A program made the position numbers and the translations under genes. The notes beneath the pieces are model-generated. The model did not search any database and was not told the DNA's origin. It worked only from the letters and a program-made list of their open reading frames with translations. From positions 62,001-126,000 of the forward strand of contig JACRBT010000017.1 in assembly GCA_016234445.1 (NCBI GenBank): a stretch of 64,000 nt of DNA, in the 5' to 3' direction. Origin of the DNA: Chloroflexota bacterium (GTDB lineage: Bacteria; Chloroflexota; Dehalococcoidia; Tepidiformales; Tepidiformaceae). Positions 33,433 to 42,794 of the stretch are shown here, piece by piece. Every line of letters begins with the position of its first letter. Within the stretch, counting starts at the first letter, position 1.

Positions 33433-34014
33433 ATGATGACAAGAACCTACCGTAACCTGGCGCTCGCCTTCCTGGCGGTGATCTGCATCAGCGCGGGTGC
33501 CCTGCTCTGGGCGGGGCGAGGGCAAGCGATGCGAAACCCGGCGCCGGCCCCGGTCGCTGCCGCGCCATCCAGACTTGCCGACGGTGCCGGCGTTTCGGCA
33601 GCCTATTCCGCGGCGGCCGAGGAGACGAGGCGATGCCTCGAAGAAGCAGGCCTGAAGAGCGTAACCACGTCGGCGGATGCCGCGGGCAAGGTGTCGTTCT
33701 CCTGGGGGGGCTTCCCCACGCGCGAGGAGGCCCAGCGCGCAGGCGAGATCTACAAAGGCTGCTACTTCAAGCTCATGGCGGATGCCGATCGACTCTGGCA
33801 GCAGTCCCCCGAGACGGAAACAGCGGCGGCGGAACGCGGATGGATCGTCATGAAGTGCATCGAGGAAGGGCGCCCCGGCTTCCGTTTCGCCGGTGATGAG
33901 CAGGCTGTGGTCGCGCAGGTTATTGGCATGCAGCGAGGTGGTGACCCGGTCGCGCAGCGCTGCCTGGCCGCGGCGGGAACCGACCTTGTGAAGTTCACGC
34001 CGCTGGCACATTAG
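33433..34014 (+). CDS. membrane-anchored or secreted hypothetical protein
   Basis: This protein of about 193 residues starts MMTRTYRN and has one N-terminal hydrophobic segment (LALAFLAVICISAGALLW), suggesting a signal anchor or signal peptide. The exported part is helical with four spaced cysteines (RRCLEE, GCYFKL, MKCIEE, QRCLAA) that could form two disulfides. I recognise no family. It lies just upstream of the molybdopterin enzyme on the same strand, 71 bases away, so co-expression is possible. The 239-base region upstream is divergent from the flavin oxidoreductase operon. Confidence 0.65.
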   Translation: MMTRTYRNLALAFLAVICISAGALLWAGRGQAMRNPAPAPVAAAPSRLADGAGVSAAYSAAAEETRRCLEEAGLKSVTTSADAAGKVSFSWGGFPTREEAQRAGEIYKGCYFKLMADADRLWQQSPETETAAAERGWIVMKCIEEGRPGFRFAGDEQAVVAQVIGMQRGGDPVAQRCLAAAGTDLVKFTPLAH

Positions 34015-34085
34015 GCGGGCGGGCGGCGCGAACATGATCTTCGTCATGGCGCGCCATCCCGAGTCCTGGCGCATCATCTCGCGTC

Positions 34086-36902
34086 ATGACTACTACACCA
34101 TCGGCCGCGCCTGTCCCTAAGAGCCTGGAGAAATACCGCGACAAGCTGGAGTGGGATGCCGTTTACTGGGGCACCCATTGCGTCGACTGCTACCCGGGGG
34201 ACTGCCCCGTCCGGGTCTACGTGAAGGACGGCAAGGTCGTCCGCGAGGAGCAGGCGGGGACGATCGCCATGGTCGAAGCGGGTGTGCCCGACTTCAACCC
34301 CATGGGCTGCCAGAAGGGCGCCTCCTGGAGCCAGTCGCTCTATGGGCCGGACCGCGTCCAGTACCCCCTGCGGCGGGCGGGCGAACGCGGCGAAGGCAAG
34401 TGGGAACGGATCAGCTGGGACACGGCCCTGACCGAGCTTGCCGAGACGATGGTGGATGCGATCGAGACGCACGGTTCCCAGTCAATCGTCCAGGAGGGCA
34501 CGCCGGAGGGGGGCGGGAGCATGGGCATGCGCCGCTTCCTGTCGACGGTGGGCGGTCACTACCTCGACCTCCAGGGGTCGTTCAACGACTTCTCGATCGG
34601 CCTCTACGAGACCTTCGGGAAGTTCAGCCCCACCTCGTCGGCCGACGACTGGTTCAAGTCGGAGCTGATCCTCTTCTGGCACATGAACCCGGTCTACACG
34701 CGGATCTCGCTCTACCACTTCATCGCCGAGGCCCGCTACAACGGCGCCGAGATCGTCAACATCTCCCCGGACATCAACGCCTCCCACACCCACGCCGACT
34801 ACCAGGTGCCGATCAACGGCGCCTCGGACCCGGCCTTCGGGCTCGCGCTCGTCCAGGTGATGCTCGAAGAGGGCATCGCCGACTGGAAGTTCCTCAAGGA
34901 ACAGACCGACTTCGGCTTCCTCGTCCGGACCGACACCCGGCGCTACCTCCGCCAGGTCGACGTCGAAGGCAAGGGGCGCGAGGACCAGATGTACCAGTGG
35001 GTCCCGGGCCGCGGCCTGAAGCTCGCCGACCGGGGGAACATGTTCCTCAAGGGCGTCGAGATCGCCCTCGAAGGGGTCTTCGACGTGAAGCTGGCCGACG
35101 GCTCCACGGTCCAGGTCACGCCCGTCTACGCGCTCCTGAAGGACAAGCTGGACCGCGAATACACGCCGGAGAAGCAGCAGGCCATCACCAGCGTCCACCC
35201 GGACGTGATCCGGATGCTCGCCCGCAAGATCGCGACCAAGCGGACGAACATCATGCTTGGCTACAACGCCTGCAAGTTCTACCACGGCGACCTGATCGAA
35301 CGGGTCATGTGCCTGGTCCTCGCCGCGAGCGGCAACTGGGGCAAGCACGGCACCGGCATTCGCTGCTGGGCGGCGGCGATGAACGACGGGGCCGGCATCG
35401 CCATGGCCAAGCCCGGCCCCGGCGCCGCGAACAGCGAGATCATCCTGTCCGCCCGCGATGCCGCCGTCGCCGCCTTCAAGAAGCAGGACCCGACGATGAC
35501 GACGGAGATCGCCGTCCGGGAGCTTTCGAAGATGATCGCGGGCTCCGAGCGCGGCGGGATCAACAAGGTCGACCAGACGCCGGTGGCCGGCGGGACCTCG
35601 TCGCCCCCCGCCTTCTGGTGGTACTGGCACGGCGGATACAAGGACCGCTGGAACAAGCGCGAATGGGGCGACGAGTCGCTCCCGCGCGGCTTCGACGCCT
35701 ACTTCCAGGAAGCGATCGACAAGGGCTGGTGGAAGGGCCTCAACCGGCCCGGCCCGGATGACCCGCCCCAGGTCTTCATCGAATGCGGCGGGAACACGCT
35801 CCGGCGGACGCGCGGCGGCAAGGGCGCCCTGCTCCGCACCCTCTGGCCGAAGCTCAAGGCGATCGTCGTCATCGACTTCCGGATGAGCCAGACGGCGCTG
35901 TACGCCGACTACTTCCTCCCGGCGGCGCAGCACTACGAGAAGCTGGCCTTCGGGATGCCGACACCCCACGTCATGAACCTCACCCTGGGCGACCGGGCCG
36001 CGGCGCCGGCTGGCGAAGCCAAGGACGAATGGGAGATCTTCGACCTCCTGGTGAAGAAGATCGCCGAGGTGGCCGAGCAACGCGGGCTCGTCCAGTACAC
36101 CGGCGGCAACGGCGTCGAGCGCTTCTACGCGGGCCTCTCCCAGGCCTATTCGATGCACAACTACTTCGACAACGAAGACTCCCGCTTCGACGAAATCATC
36201 CGCGACTCCGCCCTCGCCGGGACGCTGCCGATGGGCACGAACCTCCGCACCATGCGGGAGACGGGCCACGTCCGCTTCATCGACTGGGGCCTCGCGCCGA
36301 TGGGGCTCTCGCAGGCGTCGCCGCTCGAGCCGAACAAGACCCACGTCCCCTTCCGGGACCACACCGAACGCGGCGACCCGTTCCCGACCTATGCCCGCCG
36401 CGCCCAGTTCTACATCGACCACCCCTGGTTCCTGGAAGCTGGCGAAGAGCTGCCGGTCCACAAGCCCAACCCGAACATGGGCGGCGACTACCCGATCGGC
36501 CTGACCTCGGGCCACAACCGCTGGTCGATCCACACCATGAACCAGGCGAACGAGGTCATCCTCGGGACGCACCGCGGCGAGCCGTTCGCCGAGGTGAACG
36601 TGGAGGATGCGGCGGCCCGCGGGATCAAGGACGACGACCTCATGCGCGTCTTCAACGACGTCAGCGAGTTCAAGGTCCGCGCCAAGGTTTCGCCGAGCGT
36701 GAAGCCGGGCCAGATCGTCTCCTACAACGGCTGGGCGGGGTTCCAGTACCGGGACTGGTCCGGCGCCAACGAGATCGAACCGGGGATGGTCAAGTGGATC
36801 GGCTTTGCCGGCGGCTATGGCCACCTTCAGCACCTCAGCGCCGAGTGGCAGCCCGTGCCGGTCGACCGCTGGGTGCGGTGCGACTACGAGAAGGTAAAAT
36901 AG
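34086..36902 (+). CDS. molybdopterin oxidoreductase, DMSO-reductase family catalytic subunit
   Basis: This 938-residue protein belongs to the Mo/W-bisPGD family. The N-terminal [4Fe-4S] region is H31-C32-x2-C35-x4-C40-x34-C75 (THCVDCYPGDC ... NPMGCQKG), which differs from the usual Cx2-3Cx3C spacing. Segments such as RISWDTALTELAETM, GNWGKHGTGI and GLTSGHNRWSIHTMNQANEVI fit the cofactor-binding domains and the C-terminal cap, most like the type II (nitrate reductase, ethylbenzene dehydrogenase-like) group. No twin-arginine leader is present. No Fe-S beta or haem/gamma subunit gene follows. The substrate is unknown. Confidence 0.85.
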   Translation: MTTTPSAAPVPKSLEKYRDKLEWDAVYWGTHCVDCYPGDCPVRVYVKDGKVVREEQAGTIAMVEAGVPDFNPMGCQKGASWSQSLYGPDRVQYPLRRAGERGEGKWERISWDTALTELAETMVDAIETHGSQSIVQEGTPEGGGSMGMRRFLSTVGGHYLDLQGSFNDFSIGLYETFGKFSPTSSADDWFKSELILFWHMNPVYTRISLYHFIAEARYNGAEIVNISPDINASHTHADYQVPINGASDPAFGLALVQVMLEEGIADWKFLKEQTDFGFLVRTDTRRYLRQVDVEGKGREDQMYQWVPGRGLKLADRGNMFLKGVEIALEGVFDVKLADGSTVQVTPVYALLKDKLDREYTPEKQQAITSVHPDVIRMLARKIATKRTNIMLGYNACKFYHGDLIERVMCLVLAASGNWGKHGTGIRCWAAAMNDGAGIAMAKPGPGAANSEIILSARDAAVAAFKKQDPTMTTEIAVRELSKMIAGSERGGINKVDQTPVAGGTSSPPAFWWYWHGGYKDRWNKREWGDESLPRGFDAYFQEAIDKGWWKGLNRPGPDDPPQVFIECGGNTLRRTRGGKGALLRTLWPKLKAIVVIDFRMSQTALYADYFLPAAQHYEKLAFGMPTPHVMNLTLGDRAAAPAGEAKDEWEIFDLLVKKIAEVAEQRGLVQYTGGNGVERFYAGLSQAYSMHNYFDNEDSRFDEIIRDSALAGTLPMGTNLRTMRETGHVRFIDWGLAPMGLSQASPLEPNKTHVPFRDHTERGDPFPTYARRAQFYIDHPWFLEAGEELPVHKPNPNMGGDYPIGLTSGHNRWSIHTMNQANEVILGTHRGEPFAEVNVEDAAARGIKDDDLMRVFNDVSEFKVRAKVSPSVKPGQIVSYNGWAGFQYRDWSGANEIEPGMVKWIGFAGGYGHLQHLSAEWQPVPVDRWVRCDYEKVK

Positions 36903-36955
36903 CCGGGCGGCAGGTTGGGCCGTCCGGCCTCGAAACCTTCGAAAGGGGGAGTCCG

Positions 36956-37471
36956 ATGACGCTGAGAAAACGGTCCCGCGCGTTCCTGCTGGTCATGGCC
37001 TTCACGGGCATCGTGGGCACTGTGCTCGCGATCTCGGCCGCCTGTGGCGGTGACGACGACGACAGCGACGGTGGGGACGGCGGCGCCACAGCCACCGCGA
37101 CCCAGCCGCAGACCGGCCCGGCAACTATCACGCTCTCCAGTTCGAGCCCGATCACGGGGCAGAAGGACCGCATCCTCCTCGTCTACGCGGCCATCGCTGG
37201 AAGCGGCCCGGTGGGCCAGGCCTGCGTGACCATCACTTCGGACAACTTCACGGTCCCGGCCACGGTGATGCTGGAAGTCCCCGCGGGGCAGCAGGCGCCG
37301 TGCACGGGTTCGCCGAAGCAGGCCGTCTTCGCGAAGGGCACCTACACGCTCACGGCCGGCGTGTACGTGGGCGGTCAGCAGACGCCCGGGAAGCAGTCGA
37401 CCCAGACCGCGGAAGTTGCGGGCACGGCGCCGGTGCAGGTCAAGCTCGACGGGGCGGCGCTTTCGAAGTAG
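36956..37471 (+). CDS. putative lipoprotein
   Basis: This 171-residue protein has a lipoprotein signal: Arg/Lys-rich start MTLRKRSRAF, hydrophobic core LLVMAFTGIVGTVLAI and lipobox ISAAC (Cys30), followed by an Asp/Gly-rich and Thr-rich linker (GGDDDDSDGGDGGATATATQ). The rest looks like an Ig-like beta-sandwich (ATITLSSSSPITGQ, VKLDGAALSK) with two cysteines. The ATG at 36956 follows AAAGGGGGA. It lies 53 bases after the molybdopterin gene; a functional link is possible but unproven. Confidence 0.75.
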   Translation: MTLRKRSRAFLLVMAFTGIVGTVLAISAACGGDDDDSDGGDGGATATATQPQTGPATITLSSSSPITGQKDRILLVYAAIAGSGPVGQACVTITSDNFTVPATVMLEVPAGQQAPCTGSPKQAVFAKGTYTLTAGVYVGGQQTPGKQSTQTAEVAGTAPVQVKLDGAALSK

Positions 37472-37499
37472 GGGTCCGCCGGGCTGGGAGGTGGTTGCG

Positions 37500-38009
37500 A
37501 TGACCATGTCCGCCGGGGAAGGCGCACGGGCGTCTCCTCGCCATAGCCAGGGCTTCTGGATCACGAACAGCGTGGCGAATCCACCGCTGCGGCTGCTCCT
37601 CCGGAGCCCGCTCGGCCGCTGGATGGGCAAGAGCCTGGCGATCATCCAGGTCACGGGGCGCAAGTCGGGCCGGAGCTACTCGCTCGTCGTCCAGTACGTC
37701 CGCGAGGGCGACACCGCCTGGGTGCTCCCGGCGCACTGGGAACGCAAGACGTGGTGGCGGAACCTGCGCGGCGGGGCCGACATGGCCATCCGGCTCGCCG
37801 GCCGCGACCACCGGGCCCGGGGCACGGCGCTCCTCGGGGGCGAGAATCCCGCCGCTGTGGCCGAAGGTCTGGCCGCCTACCTCTCGGGGTCGCCCGGCGT
37901 CCGCAAGAGCCTCGGACTTCAGCCATCCGCCACCACAGCCGCCGACGCGCCGGAGATCCGGGAGCTCAGCGGCCGCGCGGTCATCGTCCGCGTCGACCTC
38001 GCCCGCTGA
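37500..38009 (+). CDS. deazaflavin (F420)-dependent nitroreductase-family protein
   Basis: This 169-residue split-barrel protein resembles the DDN/DUF385 family, which uses F420 or related deazaflavins. The signature is AIIQVTGRKSGRSYSLVVQY, then WVLPAHWERKTWWRNLRGGADM. The ATG at 37500 is preceded by GGGAGGTGG. There is no membrane segment. The family reduces varied quinone- or nitro-like substrates; the substrate here is not known. It also hints that this organism makes F420. Confidence 0.8.
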   Translation: MTMSAGEGARASPRHSQGFWITNSVANPPLRLLLRSPLGRWMGKSLAIIQVTGRKSGRSYSLVVQYVREGDTAWVLPAHWERKTWWRNLRGGADMAIRLAGRDHRARGTALLGGENPAAVAEGLAAYLSGSPGVRKSLGLQPSATTAADAPEIRELSGRAVIVRVDLAR

Positions 38010-38017
38010 GCGGCGTC

Positions 38018-38042
38018 CCCGCCCGGCCATCCGGCCGGCGGG
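38018..38042. terminator. GC-rich hairpin after the deazaflavin reductase
   Basis: CCCGCCCGGCC pairs with GGCCGGCGGG with one bulged base around a four-base loop, nine bases after the stop codon. There is no clear U-tract. Confidence 0.45.
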
Positions 38043-38105
38043 AAGGGGCCGCCCGGCCCTAGCAATCCCCTCGCGCCGGGAGCAGGATGGACGAGGGTTG
38101 TCATT

Positions 38106-39386
38106 ATGGTCACGTTCCAGGATCGCGATGACGCCGGTCGCCGGCTCGGCGAATTGCTCAAGCAGCGCGGGCTCAAACGGCCGCTGGTGCTGGGGATCCC
38201 CCGCGGCGGGGTGCCCGTCGCCGCCCAGGTCGCACGCGCGGTCGAGGGCGAACTCGGCGTCGTGGTCGCCCGCAAGGTTGGGGCGCCGTACCAGCCGGAG
38301 CTCGCGATCGGCGCCGTGACCGCCGACGGGGTCGCCTGGATCAACGAGCCGCTCGCCGCCGACACGGGCGCGGGGAAGGACTACCTCGACCGCGAGATCG
38401 CGGGCCAGGCGGCGGAAGCGAGGCGCCGCGAAGCCGTCTTCGATGGCCATCGCCGTGGTGCCGTGTCCGGCCGGCCGGTCATCATCGTCGACGACGGCAT
38501 CGCCACCGGGGCCACCGCCCTCGCGGCCGCGCGTTCGATGCGCAAGGCGGGCGCGAAGCCGCTTATCGTTGCCGTGCCGGTTGGCCCGCCCCACACCCTC
38601 GACCTCCTGAAGCAAGAGGCGGACGAGGTGATCTGCCTCCACGAAGAGCCCGACTTCTGGGCCATCGGCCAGTTCTACGTCGACTTCCACCCCATGGAAG
38701 ACCGCGAGGTCCTGGACGTGCTGGCAGCCTTCCCGGCCGCCGCCCCCGACGGCACCGTGGAAGCCTTCATCCGCCGCGACGGGGTCGAATTGGCGGCCCG
38801 GCTGCGGCTGCCCGGGGGCCGCGCGCCGGTGGTGGTGTTCGTCCACGGACTTGGCAGTTCGAAGGACTCCCCCCGGAACGTCGTCATCGCCGAACGGCTT
38901 GTGGACGCGGGCATCGCCGCCCTGCTCTTCGACCTCAGCGGGCACGGCGAATCGACCGCCGGCCGCCACGAGGGGATAGAGGCCTACGTCGACGACCTTG
39001 TTGCCGCCGTCGCCTGGGTGAAGGAGCAGCCCGGCATCGACGCCGAGCACCTGGCGATCGCCGGGTCGAGCCTCGGCGCGGTCGTCGCCCTCCAGGCCGT
39101 GCAGTCGGGCCGGGTGAAGCCGGCCGCGCTCGTGCTCCGCGCGCCGCCCGCCGACCCGGAGGAGTTCCGGGGGCTCACGGTTCCGGCGCTGCTGCTCGTC
39201 GGCTCGGATGATCCCTTGCTCGAACAGGCCTGCGGGGCTGCCGGGGTGTCGCCATCGGTCCGGCTCCAGGTGGCGCCGGGCGCCAGCCACCTCTTCGAAG
39301 AGCCGGGGACGCTCGAACTGGCGACCGACGCCACCGTCTCCTGGCTGCGCGGCCAACTGGCGGCCCCCGCCGCGGCCCGGGCCTAA
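38106..39386 (+). CDS. phosphoribosyltransferase-alpha/beta hydrolase fusion
   Basis: This 426-residue protein has two domains. Residues 1-215 are a phosphoribosyltransferase with the PRPP loop VIIVDDGIATGATA (125-138) and PRGGVPVA near residue 32. Residues 222-426 are an alpha/beta hydrolase with oxyanion region VVFVHGLGSSKDS, nucleophile S322 (GSSLG), acid D368 or D369 (VGSDDP) and H395 (GASHLF). The reaction and substrate are unknown; phosphate-ester or nucleotide-linked chemistry is a guess. Archease and RtcB genes follow at once, so a role in RNA-end or nucleotide salvage is worth considering. Confidence 0.85.
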   Translation: MVTFQDRDDAGRRLGELLKQRGLKRPLVLGIPRGGVPVAAQVARAVEGELGVVVARKVGAPYQPELAIGAVTADGVAWINEPLAADTGAGKDYLDREIAGQAAEARRREAVFDGHRRGAVSGRPVIIVDDGIATGATALAAARSMRKAGAKPLIVAVPVGPPHTLDLLKQEADEVICLHEEPDFWAIGQFYVDFHPMEDREVLDVLAAFPAAAPDGTVEAFIRRDGVELAARLRLPGGRAPVVVFVHGLGSSKDSPRNVVIAERLVDAGIAALLFDLSGHGESTAGRHEGIEAYVDDLVAAVAWVKEQPGIDAEHLAIAGSSLGAVVALQAVQSGRVKPAALVLRAPPADPEEFRGLTVPALLLVGSDDPLLEQACGAAGVSPSVRLQVAPGASHLFEEPGTLELATDATVSWLRGQLAAPAAARA

Positions 39387-39390
39387 CGCC

Positions 39391-39840
39391 GTGGCCGGGG
39401 ACGGACCGCCAACGGCTGGAGAGGCCGAATCGCCGGGTGTCGACTACTTCGAGCACGCCGCCGACATCGGAGTGATCGGCCGCGGAGCCACCGTCGAGGA
39501 GGCTTTCGTGCACGCCGCCGAGGCGACCTTCGCGGTCATGGCCGACCTCGCCGCGATCCGCCCGCTGAGCCGCTTCCGGGTCCGCTTCGAAGAGGACGAC
39601 GCGGAGTTGGCGCTTGCCCGCTGGCTCAACCGTCTCCTGGCCGAAGCCCGGAGCCGCCGTCTCGCCCTCGGCAAGTTTGCCGTCCGCCGCAAGGGCAACC
39701 GGTGGGAGGGAGAAGCCTGGGGGGAGCCATGGCACCCGGGGCTCGACCGCGGCGTCGAGGTCAAGGGCGCGACCCTCACCATGCTTTCTGTGCGCGCGAA
39801 CGGCGGCCGCTGGGACGCGCGCTGTGTCGTGGACGTGTAG
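39391..39840 (+). CDS. archease
   Basis: This 149-residue protein is the activator of the RtcB RNA ligase. The conserved opening is YFEHAADIGVIGRG with the Asp used for metal binding, followed by VEEAFVHAAEATFAVM, LALARWLNRLLAEA and the C-terminal EVKGATLTMLSV. The GTG at 39391 gives a family-length protein; a longer reading would overlap the fusion gene. Its stop lies two bases before the rtcB start, a typical operon pair. Confidence 0.85.
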   Translation: MAGDGPPTAGEAESPGVDYFEHAADIGVIGRGATVEEAFVHAAEATFAVMADLAAIRPLSRFRVRFEEDDAELALARWLNRLLAEARSRRLALGKFAVRRKGNRWEGEAWGEPWHPGLDRGVEVKGATLTMLSVRANGGRWDARCVVDV

Positions 39841-39842
39841 CG

Positions 39843-41276
39843 ATGGACATTTCGAAGCTTCGCGAGACCGCACCTTTCGCCTGGACGCTTGTTCCCTCCG
39901 GGGGCGAACCCCGGGCCCCGGTCGTCTTCTACGGCAGCCGTGAACTGGTCGAGGCGATGGACGACAAGGTGGTCGAACAGGCGTCGAACGTGGCCCGCCT
40001 GCCGGGGATCGTGGGCGCTTCGATGGCCATGCCCGACGCGCACTGGGGCTACGGTTTCCCGATCGGCGGCGTCGCTGCGTTCGACCCGGACAAGGGAGGG
40101 ATCGTCTCGGCCGGCGGTGTCGGCTTCGACATCTCCTGCGGGATTCGCTGCCTGCGGACGAACCTTGACGGCGAGAGCCTGCCGCCCGTCGCCGCGGCGC
40201 TTGCCGACGGCCTCTTCGCGGCGATCCCGGCGGGCGTGGGCGAAGAAGGGGAGCTGCGCCTCTCCCCGGGCGAAATCGACGACATGCTCGTGGGTGGCGC
40301 CCGCTGGGCGGTTGGCCGCGGCTATTCCAGCCCAGCCGACCTCGAATTCGTGGAAGAGCAGGGGGCGATGCCCGGCGCCGCGCCCGGGGCCGTCTCGGAC
40401 CTGGCGAAGAAGCGCCAGCGCGGCGAAGTGGGGACGCTCGGGTCCGGCAACCACTACCTGGAGGTGCAGGTGGTGGAGCGCATCTTCGACGCCGCGGCGG
40501 CGGAGGCCTTCGGACTCGCCGTGGGGCAGGTCGTCGTCTGCATTCACTGCGGCTCGCGCGGGCTCGGGCACCAGATCGGCACGGACTACCTGGTCTCGAT
40601 GGCGAAGGCGGCAGAGCGTCTCGGCACTCATCTCCCCGACCGCGAACTCGCCTGCGCGCCCATCCGTTCAGACGAGGGCCAGCAGTACCTTGGGGCGATG
40701 CGCGCCGGGATCAACTGCGCGCTCGCCAACCGCCAGGTGCTGACCCACCTCACGCGCGAGGCGTTCGCGACGGTCCTCCCGGGGGCTTCGCTGGAGACCC
40801 TGTTCGACGTCTCCCACAACACCTGCAAGGCCGAACGCCATCGGGTCGACGGCCGGGTCCGCGAGCTCTTCGTCCACCGCAAGGGGGCGACCCGCGCCTT
40901 CGGCCCCGGCCACCCCGAGTTGCCTGACCGCTACCGCGAGGTTGGCCAGCCGGTGATCATCGGCGGGAGCATGGGGACCGCCTCCTACGTCCTTTGCGGG
41001 ACCGCCGAGAGCGAGGCGCGGTCGTACTCCTCGGCGTCGCACGGCGCCGGCCGGGCGATGAGCCGCCACGAGGCGCTTCGCCGCTGGCAGGGCCGGGCCC
41101 TCGTGGACCAGCTTCGGGGCGAGGGCATCTTCATCCGGACGAAGTCGATGCGGGGTGTCGCCGAAGAGGCGCCCGGCGCCTACAAGGACGTCCACGTCGT
41201 CGCCGAGTCGACCGAGCAGGCGGGGCTGGCGAAGCGGGTGGCGTTGCTGAAGCCACGTATCTGCGTGAAGGGCTGA
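39843..41276 (+). CDS. rtcB: RNA-splicing ligase RtcB
   Basis: This 477-residue Mn/GTP-dependent RNA ligase joins 2',3'-cyclic-phosphate and 5'-OH ends in tRNA splicing or RNA repair. The family motifs are PDAHWGYGFPIGG, GGVGFDISCGIRCLR (metal Cys), GSGNHYLEVQ, VCIHCGSRGLGHQ, DVSHNTCK and the histidine that receives GMP in SASHGAGRAMSR. The length is normal and all visible motifs are intact. It is coupled to archease. Confidence 0.95.
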   Translation: MDISKLRETAPFAWTLVPSGGEPRAPVVFYGSRELVEAMDDKVVEQASNVARLPGIVGASMAMPDAHWGYGFPIGGVAAFDPDKGGIVSAGGVGFDISCGIRCLRTNLDGESLPPVAAALADGLFAAIPAGVGEEGELRLSPGEIDDMLVGGARWAVGRGYSSPADLEFVEEQGAMPGAAPGAVSDLAKKRQRGEVGTLGSGNHYLEVQVVERIFDAAAAEAFGLAVGQVVVCIHCGSRGLGHQIGTDYLVSMAKAAERLGTHLPDRELACAPIRSDEGQQYLGAMRAGINCALANRQVLTHLTREAFATVLPGASLETLFDVSHNTCKAERHRVDGRVRELFVHRKGATRAFGPGHPELPDRYREVGQPVIIGGSMGTASYVLCGTAESEARSYSSASHGAGRAMSRHEALRRWQGRALVDQLRGEGIFIRTKSMRGVAEEAPGAYKDVHVVAESTEQAGLAKRVALLKPRICVKG

Positions 41277-41315
41277 GTCCTCCATTCTTGCGGCCGCCTG
41301 GCGTAGTCTCTGCAA

Positions 41316-42704
41316 GTGGCCTACGACTACGACCTCCTCGTCATCGGTTCTGGCCCTGCAGGCGAAAAAGGCGCGGCCCAGGCGGCCTATTTCGGCAAGC
41401 GCGTCGCCATCATCGAGAAGGCGGAGGAGCCCGGCGGCGCGGCCGTCCACACGGGCACGCTGCCTTCGAAGACGCTGCGGGAGACCGCCCTCTTTCTCTC
41501 CGGCTACCGGCAGCGCGAGCTCTACAGCATCTCCGTCTCGCTCGACCCCGGGCTCGCCGTCCCCCGGCTCCTGTCCCGGAAGGACGCGGTGCGGGAGATG
41601 GAAGTTGCCCGCATCCACGAGAACCTGGACCGGCACCGGATCGAGATGCTCCATGGCACCGCGCGGGTCGTCGACGGTCATACGGTGGAGGTCGCCGGCC
41701 CCGGGGGGAGCCGGTCCGTCACCGGAGAGTTCATCCTGATCGCCACCGGGTCGGTGCCCTTCCACCCGGCGGGAATCGACTTCCCGGACACCTCCATCGA
41801 CGACAGCGACGAGATCCTGACGATCGACTCCATGCCCCGGACGCTGGTCGTCCTCGGTGCCGGGGTTATCGGCTGCGAATACGCCTGCGTCTTTGCGGCC
41901 ATGGGCGTCGGAGTGACGTTGCTCGACTCACGCCCCAACCTCTTGCCCTTCCTCGACACGGAGATCAGCCGGGAGCTCCAGGCTTCGATGGTGCGGCTCG
42001 GAATCGACGTCCGCCTGGGCGAAGTGGCAGCCAGCGTCCTGCGCGAAGGCGACGGGATCGCCGTTCGCCTCGCTTCGGGCGCCAGCCTCCACTGCGACCG
42101 CCTTCTCAACGCCGCCGGGCGCAACGGCGCCACCGCCGGTCTCGGGCTGGAAGAGGCCGGCGTCCGCATGGCCCCGCGCGGCTGCGTTGACGTCGACGGC
42201 GAATACCGGACGAACGTGCCCTCCATCTTCGCGGCGGGGGACGTGGTCGGCTTCCCCGCGCTCGCGTCGACGTCCATGGAACAGGGCCGGGTCGCGGTTT
42301 GCCGGGCCTTCGGGTTCGAGTACAAGCAGCAGATGAGCGCGCTGCTGCCCTACGGCATCTTCACGATCCCGGAAGTGAGCGCGGTCGGGCTGACCGAGCA
42401 GGAAGCAGCGGCGAAGGGACAGGCCGTGGTCTGCGGCCGGGCGCTCTACCGGGACAACGCCCGCGGCAAGATCATCGGCGCCAGCGAGGGGATGGTGAAA
42501 CTGGTCTTTGACGCGGGCACGCGGCGCCTGGCCGGCACCCACATCATCGGTGACGGCGCCGCCGAGCTCCTCCACATCGGCCAGGCCATGATCGCACTCG
42601 GCGGGACGGTGGAGACCCTGATCGAGACCGTCTTCAACTACCCGACGCTCTCCGAGTGCTACAAGTACGCGGCCTACGACGCCCTGGGGCGCTGGCCCGC
42701 CTGA
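41316..42704 (+). CDS. sthA: Si-specific (soluble) pyridine nucleotide transhydrogenase
   Basis: This 462-residue flavoprotein exchanges reducing equivalents between NADPH and NADH. The FAD motif is LLVIGSGPAGEKGA and the NAD motif VVLGAGVIGCEYACVFAAMG, with FAAGDVVG and the dimerisation domain TIPEVSAVGLTEQEA. The site where dihydrolipoamide dehydrogenases have a redox Cys pair reads GTLPSKTLRETA without cysteines, which separates it from lipoamide or glutathione reductases. The start is a GTG. Confidence 0.85.
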   Translation: MAYDYDLLVIGSGPAGEKGAAQAAYFGKRVAIIEKAEEPGGAAVHTGTLPSKTLRETALFLSGYRQRELYSISVSLDPGLAVPRLLSRKDAVREMEVARIHENLDRHRIEMLHGTARVVDGHTVEVAGPGGSRSVTGEFILIATGSVPFHPAGIDFPDTSIDDSDEILTIDSMPRTLVVLGAGVIGCEYACVFAAMGVGVTLLDSRPNLLPFLDTEISRELQASMVRLGIDVRLGEVAASVLREGDGIAVRLASGASLHCDRLLNAAGRNGATAGLGLEEAGVRMAPRGCVDVDGEYRTNVPSIFAAGDVVGFPALASTSMEQGRVAVCRAFGFEYKQQMSALLPYGIFTIPEVSAVGLTEQEAAAKGQAVVCGRALYRDNARGKIIGASEGMVKLVFDAGTRRLAGTHIIGDGAAELLHIGQAMIALGGTVETLIETVFNYPTLSECYKYAAYDALGRWPA

Positions 42705-42794
42705 AGGGGAGCGCCGTCCAGAGGGCCCCGGTTCAGTGCCCCGTACGGTCGTTCACGCCGGGGGTTCCGGGTGCGAAACTGCCGGGGCGACGCC

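Noticed and set aside
34482-36833. 783-codon minus-strand frame opposite the molybdopterin gene
   Set aside because: It is antisense to a clear enzyme and has the same Arg/Val/Asp/Gly bias as other shadows; no motif.
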